A stretch of DNA of 64,000 bases from Flavobacterium luminosum (GTDB taxonomy: Bacteria; Bacteroidota; Bacteroidia; Flavobacteriales; Flavobacteriaceae), in NCBI RefSeq assembly GCF_023635005.1, contig NZ_JAMLJM010000010.1:35217-99216 (forward strand), read 5' to 3'. Within the stretch, counting starts at the first letter, position 1; the number at the start of each line of letters is the position of its first letter. The notes beneath the pieces are model-generated. The model was not told where the DNA came from, did no database searches, and saw nothing but the letters and a program-made list of their open reading frames with translations. The position numbers were made by a program, and so were the translations under genes. Positions 17,069-24,759 of the stretch are shown here, piece by piece.

Positions 17069-18031
17069 TTAAAAAGCACTTGGTTTTAATTTTAAACCTG
17101 TTGTTTCGGGTAATCCGAATAGTAAGTTCATGTTTTGTACTGCCTGACCCGAAGCGCCTTTGAGTAAATTATCAATGACACTTACGATCATCAAATCGTC
17201 ACCATTTTTTTCGAGATACATTAGGCATTTATTGGTGTTCACCACTTGTTTCAAATGACAATTCTTAAGCGACAAAAACACAAAGGGCTCTTCTTTGTAC
17301 TTGTTTTCAAATAAAGCCTGTAGTTCTTCTAATGACTTATCTGATTTTAAGGTAATGCAAGCCAAAATACCTCGAGTAAAAGAACCTCTTTGTGGTAAAA
17401 TATGAAGTTTAGCACTCGCGTTTTCTTGTGTTTTTTGCAAACTTTGATTGATCTCAGCCAAATGTTGATGCGTAAAAGCTTTATAAACCGATAAGTTATT
17501 TTGTCTCCAACTGAAATGTGAAGTTTCACTTAACGATTGTCCCGCACCAGTCGATCCTGTGGTACAAGAAGCATAGATTTCTCCTTCCAACAGATTGGCT
17601 TCTGCCAAAGGTAAAATGGCCAACTGAATTGCTGTAGCAAAACAACCCGGATTGGCAACAAAATTGGCTTTTTGAATTTCTTTTTTATTCCATTCCGGTA
17701 AACCGTAAACAAAAGAATGTTCTGCAGCAATACGGTGATCTTGGCTCAAATCGATGATTTTGACAGAAGACGGCAATTCGTTTACTATTTTCTTCGCCTC
17801 GCCATGCGCTACACACAAGAAAACCACATCGACGTTTGTATCGAAAGATTCCGAAAATTTCAACTCGATTTCTCCAAACAAATCATCATGAACGTCATAA
17901 AGAAACTTACCGGCGTTACTTTTGCTGTGCACAAACCCGATTTCCACTTGGGGATGATTAATCAGTATTCTGAGTAATTCCCCGGCAGTATATCCGGCTC
18001 CGCCAATTATTCCGACTTTAATTGTTTTCAT
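17069..18031 (-). CDS. argC: N-acyl-gamma-glutamyl-phosphate reductase
   Basis: A 320-residue NADPH-dependent reductase for the third step of arginine synthesis. The N-terminal G-I-I-G-G-A-G-Y-T-A-G-E-L-L-R is the ArgC cofactor loop. The catalytic cysteine is in V-A-N-P-G-C-F-A-T-A, and the partner histidine region appears as P-Q-R-G-S-F-T-R-G. G-A-S-G-Q-A-V-Q-N-M-N is the conserved C-terminal segment. The length matches the type 1 family at the shorter end. The start overlaps the 3' end of argG by 14 bases, so the genes are tightly coupled. Confidence 0.95.
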   Translation of the reverse strand: MKTIKVGIIGGAGYTAGELLRILINHPQVEIGFVHSKSNAGKFLYDVHDDLFGEIELKFSESFDTNVDVVFLCVAHGEAKKIVNELPSSVKIIDLSQDHRIAAEHSFVYGLPEWNKKEIQKANFVANPGCFATAIQLAILPLAEANLLEGEIYASCTTGSTGAGQSLSETSHFSWRQNNLSVYKAFTHQHLAEINQSLQKTQENASAKLHILPQRGSFTRGILACITLKSDKSLEELQALFENKYKEEPFVFLSLKNCHLKQVVNTNKCLMYLEKNGDDLMIVSVIDNLLKGASGQAVQNMNLLFGLPETTGLKLKPSAF

Positions 18032-19229
18032 TAGCTATATCTTTATTGACCTGATGATAAATGGATGTTTGGTTTCCAAATATTTTTGTGAATCCTTTTA
18101 CATCTTCGCCCGTCCAACCCGTATTCATTTCTCCATAAGAACCGAATTTTGCCGACATTAAATCGTGTACACTGTCGATTCCGTTTAATTCATATCTGTA
18201 AGGATGTAACGTGATATAAACATCGCCACTGACTGTTTTTTGAGTATTCGTTAAGAACGCTTCAATATCACGCATGGTAGGATCAAGCATCTGACCTTCA
18301 TGTAGCCAGTTTCCGTACCAACTTGATAATTGCTCTTTCCAGAACAGTTGCCATTTGGTTAGTGTATGTTTTTCCAACAAATGATGCGCCTTAATAATTA
18401 ATTCCGGTGCTGCTGCTTCAAAACCTACTCTTCCTTTAATTCCAATAATAGTATCACCCACATGAATATGTCTTCCTATTCCGAAAGGTTGCGCTAATTG
18501 TTGTAAATATTCAATCGCTATAGAAGGATGTTCAAAAGATTGTCCGTTTATAGATTGCAATTCTCCTTCAACAAAAGTCAATGTAATATCTATCGGAGCT
18601 GTAGCCGTAACAGGTGTTGGCCAAGCTTGTTCGGGTAAATTCTGATGCGAAGTCAACGTTTCCTTTCCTCCTACCGATGTTCCCCAAAGTCCTTTGTTGA
18701 TACTATAAACTGCTTTTTCAAAATTGAAACTGACACCGTGTGATTTCAAAAATCCGATTTCTTCCTCACGACTTAATTTCTTGTCTCGAATGGGAGTAAT
18801 TATTTCTACATTGGGTAACAAATGATTGAAAATCATATCAAAACGTACTTGATCGTTCCCTGCACCTGTACTACCGTGTGCAATGGTGTTAATCCCTAAT
18901 TGAATGGCATATTCTGCAATGCTTTTCGCCTGAACCGCTCTTTCGGCACTGACACTTAAGGGATAGGTTCCGTTTTTCAATACATTTCCGTAAATCAAAT
19001 ATTTAATGCAATCATCGTAATATTCTTTGCGCACATCAATACAAGTATAAGAAGCCACTCCACATTGCAATGCTTTTTCTTCTAGCGTTGCAATCTCCTG
19101 GGGATCAAAAGCTCCTGTATTTATGGTTACGGCATGTACCTCGTAATTTTCAATTTTACTCAAATACACCGCACAGTACGTAGTGTCTAAACCGCCACTA
19201 TAAGCTAATAGTATTTTCTTTTTTTGCAT
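18018..19229 (-). CDS. argG: Argininosuccinate synthase
   Basis: ArgG condenses citrulline with aspartate using ATP. With the start at 19229 it has 403 residues: M-Q-K-K-K-I-L-L-A-Y-S-G-G-L-D-T-T, where S11-G-G-L-D-T is the N-type pyrophosphatase loop. Further landmarks are A-H-G-S-T-G-A-G-N-D-Q-V-R-F, the P-I-R-D segment and L-W-G-T-S-V-G-G-K-E. A start four codons upstream (19241) is also possible; longer N-termini overlap the acetyltransferase gene and are not family-like. Either way the first codons overlap the end of the GNAT gene, so the pair is translated from one message. Confidence 0.94.
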   Translation of the reverse strand: MQKKKILLAYSGGLDTTYCAVYLSKIENYEVHAVTINTGAFDPQEIATLEEKALQCGVASYTCIDVRKEYYDDCIKYLIYGNVLKNGTYPLSVSAERAVQAKSIAEYAIQLGINTIAHGSTGAGNDQVRFDMIFNHLLPNVEIITPIRDKKLSREEEIGFLKSHGVSFNFEKAVYSINKGLWGTSVGGKETLTSHQNLPEQAWPTPVTATAPIDITLTFVEGELQSINGQSFEHPSIAIEYLQQLAQPFGIGRHIHVGDTIIGIKGRVGFEAAAPELIIKAHHLLEKHTLTKWQLFWKEQLSSWYGNWLHEGQMLDPTMRDIEAFLTNTQKTVSGDVYITLHPYRYELNGIDSVHDLMSAKFGSYGEMNTGWTGEDVKGFTKIFGNQTSIYHQVNKDIANENN

Positions 19230-19770
19230 TTTTTGATTCATTTTCTTTACTGTTATACAACATGGCCGTACACAAACAATTCTTATAATTTTTACTTTGC
19301 AAAATTTCAAAATTGACACAACTCTGACATCCTTTCCAGAATTTTTCATCATTGGTCAATTCCGAATACGTAACCGGAACATAACCTAACTCCGAATTGA
19401 TTTTCATAACGGCCAATCCTGTGGTTAGACCAAAAATTTTAGAATGTGGATATTTGGTTCGAGACAATTCAAAAATTTTAGATTTAATCATTCTCGCCAA
19501 TCCGCTCTTACGAAATTTAGGATTAACAATCAATCCTGAGTTAGCCACATATTCTTCATTTTGCCACGTTTCTATGTAACAAAATCCTGCCCATTCATTA
19601 TCTTCAGTTACGGCAATAACCGCCTTACCTTCTTGTATTTTTTGTACAATGTATTCTGGTGATCTTTTGGCAATTCCTGTCCCTCTCACTTTCGCAGACG
19701 CTTCCATTTCATCACAAATTGTCTGAGCAAAAGAAATGTGGTTACTATTTGCAATTAGAATACTAAACAT
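19198..19770 (-). CDS. GNAT acetyltransferase heading the arginine operon (likely N-acylglutamate synthase)
   Basis: A 190-residue protein with a GNAT fold: A-V-I-A-V-T-E-D-N-E-W-A-G-F-C-Y-I-E, then the acetyl-CoA region V-N-P-K-F-R-K-S-G-L-A-R-M-I-K, and a L-G-Y-V-P-V segment at the end of the fold. A cysteine-rich tail (C-Q-S-C and N-C-L-C) may bind metal. It is the first gene of the arg operon and no argA or argJ is in the window, so the likely role is acylation of glutamate to start the pathway; this rests on position, not on a diagnostic motif. The end overlaps argG. Confidence 0.75.
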   Translation of the reverse strand: MFSILIANSNHISFAQTICDEMEASAKVRGTGIAKRSPEYIVQKIQEGKAVIAVTEDNEWAGFCYIETWQNEEYVANSGLIVNPKFRKSGLARMIKSKIFELSRTKYPHSKIFGLTTGLAVMKINSELGYVPVTYSELTNDEKFWKGCQSCVNFEILQSKNYKNCLCTAMLYNSKENESKNAKKENTISL

Positions 19771-19785
19771 AGATTAATTTTTGTG

Positions 19786-19793
19786 CAAATATA
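19786..19793 (-). promoter_or_regulatory. Bacteroidota -7 promoter element of the arginine operon
   Basis: The minus strand reads TATATTTG, a perfect TAnnTTTG match 15 bases before the GNAT ATG at 19770. The nearby palindromes at 19803-19910 sit just upstream of it, the position of an operator. Confidence 0.6.
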
Positions 19794-19802
19794 TAAATAA
19801 AT

Positions 19803-19910
19803 AGATATAATATCTTTTTTAAATGAAATTTAACAGGTTTTTTATCTTTATAGATAAATTTAACAAATAGTACAACTTGTATTTCATTGATTATTAGATA
19901 TTTTATCTAA
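19803..19910. promoter_or_regulatory. Three palindromes upstream of the arginine operon (candidate operators)
   Basis: Three short dyads built on GATA/TATC half-sites: AGATAT-A-ATATCT at 19803-19815, TTTATC-6-GATAAA at 19841-19858, and TTAGATA-3-TATCTAA at 19894-19910. They lie between the arg promoter element and the tex terminator, in a non-coding gap. The first is directly behind the -7 element. A repressor such as ArgR could bind here; that is inference, since I do not know the flavobacterial ArgR box. Confidence 0.5.
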
Positions 19911-19946
19911 ATAAAAAAGCCCTGATTTCTCTTTGAAATCAGGGCT
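19911..19946 (-). terminator. Rho-independent terminator of tex
   Basis: A perfect 12-base stem (AGCCCTGATTTC at 19918-19929 pairing with 19935-19946) with a 5-base loop. On the minus strand it is followed by a T-run (A's at 19913-19918). It ends the tex transcript just before the arg regulatory region. Confidence 0.9.
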
Positions 19947-19968
19947 ACTGTATAAATGTAAATATTGG

Positions 19969-22092
19969 TTAAATAATCATCGTCAGTTGAATACGCTTTC
20001 TGGCTTCATCCACTTCAACGACTTTAACCTGAACGTGTTGGTGTAATTTCACCACTTCATTCACATCGCTCACAAACCCTTCTTTGAGTTGGGAAATGTG
20101 AACCAATCCGCTTTCTTTGATTCCGATATCTACAAAACAACCAAAAGCGGTAATATTGTTTACAATTCCAGGGAGTATCATCCCCGAACGCACATCGGCT
20201 ATGGTTTTTACATTGGGATCAAATTCAAATATTTTAGCAGCCTTTCTTGGATCTAATCCTGGTTTTTCTAATTCTTTCAAAATATCCTTAATTCCTAGGA
20301 TTCCAACCGTTTCGTTGGTATAATTTTCAGGTTTAATTTGAGAGATTTTTTCTTTATTTGCAATCAGTTCATCGACTTTTACACCTAAATCTTTAGCCAT
20401 TTTTTCGACTATTTTATACGATTCAGGATGTACCGCCGAATTATCTAATGGATTTTTTCCTTCCTTAATTCGAATAAAAGCAGCCGCTTGCTGGAAAGCT
20501 TTTTCTCCCAATCGAGGCACTTTTTTGAGTTGGTTTCGATCTTCAAAGGCACCGTTCTCACTGCGGTACGCCACAATGTTTTCCGCCATTTTTTCACCTA
20601 TACCCGATACATAACTCAACAACGATTTACTTGCTGTATTTATATTAATTCCCACTGAATTTACACAACGAACCACTGTGGTATCTAACTCTTCTTTTAA
20701 TTTGGTTTGATCCACATCGTGCTGGTATTGTCCCACACCTATCGATTTCGGATCTATTTTTACCAATTCCGCTAAAGGATCCGACAAACGTCTTCCGATG
20801 GATACGGCTCCACGAACAGTGACATCATAATTTGAAAATTCTTCGCGCGCAATTTTGGATGCAGAATAAACCGATGCTCCGGCTTCTGAAACTACGAAAA
20901 CCTGAACTGGTTTATCAAAAGCAATTTTTTTAATGAAAAATTCCGTTTCTCTACTTGCTGTTCCGTTACCAATAGAAATCGCCTCGATATTATAGGCATT
21001 AACCATCGATTTTATCTTTTTCATAGCCATAGTTGTCTCGTTTTGTGGCGCATGCGGAAAAATAGTTTCATTGTATAATAAATCTCCTTTTTCATCCAAA
21101 CATACCACTTTACAACCTGTTCTAAATCCTGGGTCTATGGCCAAAATACGTTTTTCACCCAAAGGCGGCGCTAATAATAGCTGACTCAAGTTTCCGGCAA
21201 AAACATCGATGGCTTTGCTGTCTGCTTTTTCTTTTGCTTCCTGAAGCGTTTCATTAGCAAGTGCTGGTTCTAGAAGTCTTTTATAACTGTCTTTTATAGC
21301 CAATTGCAAATGTGGTGTCGTGTCATTATCCGATTTGATGATGTTATCTTCAATAAAAGAAAGTGCTTCTTCTTTATCGATTTCAACATTAAGCTTTACA
21401 TAGCCTTCCGCATGAGCTCTCAACATAGCCAATAAACGATGGGAGGGCGCTTTACTGATGGGTTCTGACCAATCGAAATACTGTGAAAATTTCTGTGCGG
21501 CTTCGTCGTCTTTTTTGGTTTTTACTACTTTGGTGGAAATCTCCCCTTTTCGTTGAAACAGGCGTCGAAGGTTTTTTCGAATATAAATATTTTCATTAAT
21601 CCATTCCGCTACAATATCACGGGCGCCTTGGAGCGCTTCTTCTTCGTTGGCTACCTTGTCATTAAGGTATTTTGATGCAATAAACTCGATATCATCGTTG
21701 CGTTGGGCCATCATGATTTTAGCCAATGGTTCCAATCCGTTTTCTCGTGCAGTATCGGCTTTGGTTTTCTTTTTCTTTTTGTAAGGAAGGTATAAATCCT
21801 CTATTTCCTGTAAATCGAAACTGTTCTCGATTTTCGATTTGAGTTCCGGAGACAAAGCATTTTGTTCTTCTATGGATTTTAAAATACTCTCTTTACGCTT
21901 AACAATTTCATCAAATTGTTTGTTGAGTTTGGCAATTTGCTCAATTACCACCTCATCTAAATTTCCCGTTTTATCTTTACGATAACGAGCAATAAACGGA
22001 ATAGTACAATCCTCGGCTAATAATTGTAAAGTGGCTTCGATATTTTTTGGTGTGGTTGAAACCGATTTTACTATGTATTCTATATTTGTCAT
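19969..22092 (-). CDS. tex: Tex family RNA-binding transcription accessory protein
   Basis: A 707-residue cytosolic nucleic-acid binding protein. Order of domains: Tex N-terminal helical region (about 1-190), a YqgF/RNase H-like domain around residues 310-440 starting at L-A-I-D-P-G-F-R-T-G-C-K, helix-hairpin-helix motifs at about 480-560 (N-T-A-S-K-S-L-L-S-Y-V-S-G-I-G), and a C-terminal S1 domain from about 630 (G-M-I-L-P-G-I-V-N-N-I-T-A-F-G-C-F-V-D-I-G). The length is slightly under the 770 or so of E. coli YhgF. Tex proteins associate with transcription and translation machinery. It is a single-gene unit with its own terminator. Confidence 0.95.
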   Translation of the reverse strand: MTNIEYIVKSVSTTPKNIEATLQLLAEDCTIPFIARYRKDKTGNLDEVVIEQIAKLNKQFDEIVKRKESILKSIEEQNALSPELKSKIENSFDLQEIEDLYLPYKKKKKTKADTARENGLEPLAKIMMAQRNDDIEFIASKYLNDKVANEEEALQGARDIVAEWINENIYIRKNLRRLFQRKGEISTKVVKTKKDDEAAQKFSQYFDWSEPISKAPSHRLLAMLRAHAEGYVKLNVEIDKEEALSFIEDNIIKSDNDTTPHLQLAIKDSYKRLLEPALANETLQEAKEKADSKAIDVFAGNLSQLLLAPPLGEKRILAIDPGFRTGCKVVCLDEKGDLLYNETIFPHAPQNETTMAMKKIKSMVNAYNIEAISIGNGTASRETEFFIKKIAFDKPVQVFVVSEAGASVYSASKIAREEFSNYDVTVRGAVSIGRRLSDPLAELVKIDPKSIGVGQYQHDVDQTKLKEELDTTVVRCVNSVGININTASKSLLSYVSGIGEKMAENIVAYRSENGAFEDRNQLKKVPRLGEKAFQQAAAFIRIKEGKNPLDNSAVHPESYKIVEKMAKDLGVKVDELIANKEKISQIKPENYTNETVGILGIKDILKELEKPGLDPRKAAKIFEFDPNVKTIADVRSGMILPGIVNNITAFGCFVDIGIKESGLVHISQLKEGFVSDVNEVVKLHQHVQVKVVEVDEARKRIQLTMII

Positions 22093-22119
22093 TCTGAAAA
22101 AATAAGAACGCTAAAATAG

Positions 22120-22127
22120 TATCTTTG
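22120..22127 (+). promoter_or_regulatory. Bacteroidota -7 promoter element for the DUF1294 gene
   Basis: TATCTTTG matches TAnnTTTG and lies 76 bases before the ATG at 22204, between divergent tex and the DUF1294 gene. No well-spaced TTG. Confidence 0.4.
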
Positions 22128-22203
22128 GCGCAATTAATTACGACTTCATTAAAAAAGAACGCGGAAAAAAACCTTTGGAAGTTTATTGAATTATGCAGAA
22201 AAA

Positions 22204-22464
22204 ATGAAAATTATTCTACTCTATTTTATCATCATCAACCTCATTACTTTCTTTCTTTTTGGGATGGACAAATGGTTTGCCAAAAGAAGTATCCGTCGAA
22301 TTTCGGAAGAAAATTTATTAGGTTTTTCATTTATTGGTGGTGCTTTAGGAGGCCTGATGGGCATGATTATTTTTAACCACAAAACAGCCAAATTTTCTTT
22401 TATATGGAAATTTGTTATAGTGCTTATGAGTCAAATCGCTTTGATTGTTTTTATGAGAATTTAA
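22204..22464 (+). CDS. DUF1294 small membrane protein
   Basis: An 86-residue protein with three hydrophobic helices: residues 2-18 (I-I-L-L-Y-F-I-I-I-N-L-I-T-F-F), 40-58 (L-L-G-F-S-F-I-G-G-A-L-G-G-L-M-G-M) and 66-84. The landmarks F-L-F-G-M-D-K-W-F-A-K-R and R-I-S-E-E-N-L-L define DUF1294, whose function is not known. I chose the ATG at 22204 because the six codons before it add nothing family-like. The stop overlaps the convergent minus-strand gene by four bases. The family is sometimes fused to a cold-shock domain in other bacteria; here it stands alone. Confidence 0.85.
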   Translation: MKIILLYFIIINLITFFLFGMDKWFAKRSIRRISEENLLGFSFIGGALGGLMGMIIFNHKTAKFSFIWKFVIVLMSQIALIVFMRI

Positions 22465-23507
22465 TTTTCGCTTTTATAATTTCTTTTCAAAAAATTCAAC
22501 GCAGCTTCTACCACTTCTCCCATGGATGTTGCTTTTTTGAAATGGATATCGTGAGTAAATTCGAAAATTTCATGTTTAAGTTGTTTCAATTTTTCTGGAG
22601 AAGAAAGCTCCATTGATTTCATGGCTTTTAACAAATCGTTTAATCTTTTCTCTGAACCAGCCATTCGCTTTACCATAACAGAGCGTTCTTCAATCTGATA
22701 TTGTTCTATCGAGTTGGCTTCGAGTTTATCACTAACCAATTGACTAAACTTGAAATTTTCTTTGAACAGATGGGGTTTGTATAATTTAAAACTTCCTTCG
22801 TAGCATTGCTGATCGAAATCGATAGCTCTAATTTTAAATACTTTATGATCGAAATCGAAAATTGGAATCACCACAAAATTATAAGATCGCATATCTCCCA
22901 ATAAACCAATGGTGCATCGTTCGTTGAATTTGACAAATTCTTTGGCAATTTGTGATTTTTCAAGTTCGGTACAGTTTTTCAGATGCTTTTCTAAAAAAAG
23001 ATCACCAGGAACTCCTACAATATGTTCTTCGATGATGGTATCCTTGAAAACTAAAAAATTAATGCGATTCGGTGATAAAATATCTTCAAGCTCCAAACCA
23101 AAAATTCGGGAAGCATCCGCTTTTTTGACATAAAAAATCGTGTAATTCTCATTCAGAATATTTCGGACTTTAATTCGAAAAGGTTTCGAATTCCCAAAAG
23201 TGCAAAAATCAATATAGTCAACAGTGAGGAATTGTATTTTACTTTCATCTCCATCGGATAATAAAAGAGTGTAAATCTTTTTTAGACTGGCGTCTATTTC
23301 CTGTTTTTCAAATTCATTATAAAAGACACGAATCCACAGAGTATCTTTTCCATTGTCATCAAACACTTCTACAGATCCCTGAAATCGAAGCAAATCATCA
23401 TAAAGAACATAGGTTTTCGTGGTTCTTTTGTATTTTTCTAAATACTGAAAAAGCACCTCGTTAATTGGGTAATACTGTTTCTTAAATAATGGTGCTTCCT
23501 GACCCAT
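22461..23507 (-). CDS. Unrecognised 348-residue protein
   Basis: I do not recognise this protein with certainty. It is soluble, 348 residues, without signal peptide or membrane helix. Conspicuous segments are G-V-P-G-D-L-F near residue 166, G-L-L-G-D-M-R-S-Y-N-F-V-V-I-P-I-F-D-F-D around 201-220 and I-R-A-I-D-F-D-Q-Q-C about 10 residues later, which faintly recalls the D-x-R/N and D-F-D metal and catalytic motifs of HipA or lipid-kinase-like folds. The C-terminal third is a charged helical region. It is a monocistronic gene between convergent DUF1294 and the divergent TRIC channel gene. Confidence 0.5.
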   Translation of the reverse strand: MGQEAPLFKKQYYPINEVLFQYLEKYKRTTKTYVLYDDLLRFQGSVEVFDDNGKDTLWIRVFYNEFEKQEIDASLKKIYTLLLSDGDESKIQFLTVDYIDFCTFGNSKPFRIKVRNILNENYTIFYVKKADASRIFGLELEDILSPNRINFLVFKDTIIEEHIVGVPGDLFLEKHLKNCTELEKSQIAKEFVKFNERCTIGLLGDMRSYNFVVIPIFDFDHKVFKIRAIDFDQQCYEGSFKLYKPHLFKENFKFSQLVSDKLEANSIEQYQIEERSVMVKRMAGSEKRLNDLLKAMKSMELSSPEKLKQLKHEIFEFTHDIHFKKATSMGEVVEAALNFLKRNYKSEN

Positions 23508-23582
23508 AACTCATGTTGATTGCTAGCTATTTTATAAAAAGTAAAGTTAGTTGAATTTTACTATCTCTTGAAATGATTTAAT

Positions 23583-23590
23583 TACTTTTG
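23583..23590 (+). promoter_or_regulatory. Bacteroidota -7 promoter element for the TRIC-type gene
   Basis: TACTTTTG matches TAnnTTTG and ends 16 bases before the ATG at 23607. TTG triplets upstream lie at 12 and 29 bases, not at 19. Confidence 0.45.
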
Positions 23591-23606
23591 TGATTATTTG
23601 GATTGT

Positions 23607-24209
23607 ATGGATAACTTGCATATTATTGGTTATTTGGGCGTTTTCGTATTTGCCGTAATAGGTGTTTTAAAGGCTAGAACCAAACGTTTTGATATTTTTG
23701 GAGCTGCTGTTTTAGCTTTTGTAACCGCTTATGGTGGCGGAACCATTAGAGATTTGCTCATTGGAATTAAACCCGTGAATTGGGTAAATGATAATTTGGC
23801 TGTTTTTATAGTATTGTTATCCACTGTAATTACCTTTTTCTTCAAACTCAATAATACCATTATCAGAAAACTGATTTTTTGGATTGATGCTTTTGGGATA
23901 GGATTATTCACCATTGTGGGGATTCAAACAGCGCTTAAAGCGGACGTCAGTCAGGGATATTCGTTAATTATGGGAATCATAACCGCTACCTTTGGTGGAT
24001 TAATTTCCGACGTATTGTGTAATAAAGTACCTAATTTATTAAAACCCGGTGAGTTATACGCTACGGCTTGTATCGTTGGGGGAAGTTTATATCTTTTGAT
24101 GATTAACTATCATATCAATACAACAACGAGCATGATTGTTGGAATTTTGGTTACTGTAGTGGTACGTATTTTTTCAATTAGACGAAAATTACAATTACCT
24201 CGTATTTAA
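23607..24209 (+). CDS. Trimeric intracellular cation (TRIC/UPF0126) channel family protein
   Basis: A 200-residue inner-membrane protein with about seven hydrophobic helices arranged as two three-helix repeats plus one. G-V-F-V-F-A-V-I-G-V-L-K-A-R begins the first repeat, A-Y-G-G-G-T-I-R-D-L-L-I-G the conserved loop, and the second repeat has T-A-T-F-G-G-L-I-S-D-V-L-C-N. These loops are the hallmark of the UPF0126/TRIC family (E. coli YadS, YicG), which conduct monovalent cations or small amino acids in studied cases. The ATG at 23607 is preferred to the TTG three codons upstream because it is nearer the conserved start. Confidence 0.9.
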   Translation: MDNLHIIGYLGVFVFAVIGVLKARTKRFDIFGAAVLAFVTAYGGGTIRDLLIGIKPVNWVNDNLAVFIVLLSTVITFFFKLNNTIIRKLIFWIDAFGIGLFTIVGIQTALKADVSQGYSLIMGIITATFGGLISDVLCNKVPNLLKPGELYATACIVGGSLYLLMINYHINTTTSMIVGILVTVVVRIFSIRRKLQLPRI

Positions 24210-24220
24210 CCTAAAACATA

Positions 24221-24259
24221 AAAAAAAGAGCTGGTTTCATTTTTTGATCCCAGCTCTTT
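24221..24259. terminator. Bidirectional terminator between the TRIC gene and rpiB
   Basis: AAAGAGCTGG (24225-24234) pairs with CCAGCTCTTT (24250-24259) around a 15-base loop, with an A-run on the left and T-rich sequence on the right. It serves both convergent genes. Confidence 0.85.
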
Positions 24260-24263
24260 CTAT

Positions 24264-24695
24264 TTATCGGCAAGCTATTTTTTTAACTCGGTTAGCATGT
24301 CTTCCTCCTTCAAATGGTGTTTCTAAAAAGGCTTGTACCATTGCTACTGCCTGAGGAATTGAAGTATATCGGGCAGGAATACTAATCACATTAGCATCGT
24401 TGTGTTGACGGGCCAATTCTGCAATTTCAACGGTCCAGCACAAAGCACATCGTACATCCTGATGTTTGTTGGCAGTCATGGCTATACCGTTACCGCTACC
24501 ACAAATTACAATTCCAAAATCAGCTTTCTTAGTCTGAACATCATACGCTACCGGATGCCCAAAATCAGGATAATCGACACTATCAAAAGTATCGGTGCCG
24601 TGATTCACTACCGTATGTCCTAAATTTTCTAAAAATTCAACTATTGCTTTTTTGTAATCGGGACCTGCGTGATCGTTTCCTATTGATATAATCAT
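24264..24695 (-). CDS. rpiB: Ribose 5-phosphate isomerase B
   Basis: A 143-residue RpiB/LacA-LacB family enzyme that interconverts ribose 5-phosphate and ribulose 5-phosphate in the pentose phosphate pathway. The N-terminal I-S-I-G-N-D-H-A-G loop holds H10, the catalytic base C65 lies in V-I-C-G-S-G-N-G, and H98 is in L-A-R-Q-H-N-D-A-N-V. The length is normal. It is transcribed away from the proposed origin and shares a terminator with the convergent TRIC gene. Confidence 0.95.
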   Translation of the reverse strand: MIISIGNDHAGPDYKKAIVEFLENLGHTVVNHGTDTFDSVDYPDFGHPVAYDVQTKKADFGIVICGSGNGIAMTANKHQDVRCALCWTVEIAELARQHNDANVISIPARYTSIPQAVAMVQAFLETPFEGGRHANRVKKIACR

Positions 24696-24726
24696 AATGC
24701 TATATTTGTTCTGTGTTGATTACGTA

Positions 24727-24758
24727 CAAAAATACAAAATCGCTTTCTTTTAATTCAA
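24727..24758 (-). promoter_or_regulatory. Promoter of rpiB (TTG-N21-TATTTTTG)
   Basis: On the minus strand TTG (24756-24758) is followed after 21 bases by TATTTTTG (24727-24734), within two bases of the canonical N19 spacing. It sits 32 bases before the rpiB ATG. Confidence 0.6.
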
Positions 24759-24759
24759 A

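Noticed and set aside
18018..19352. A 444-codon argG frame starting upstream at 19352
   Set aside because: Its extra residues overlap the GNAT coding sequence and are not ArgG-like; the family N-terminus starts at 19229 (or 19241).
22125..22376. An 83-codon frame from TTG overlapping the DUF1294 gene
   Set aside because: It is a different frame of the DUF1294 coding sequence, with no hydrophobic pattern or recognisable family.
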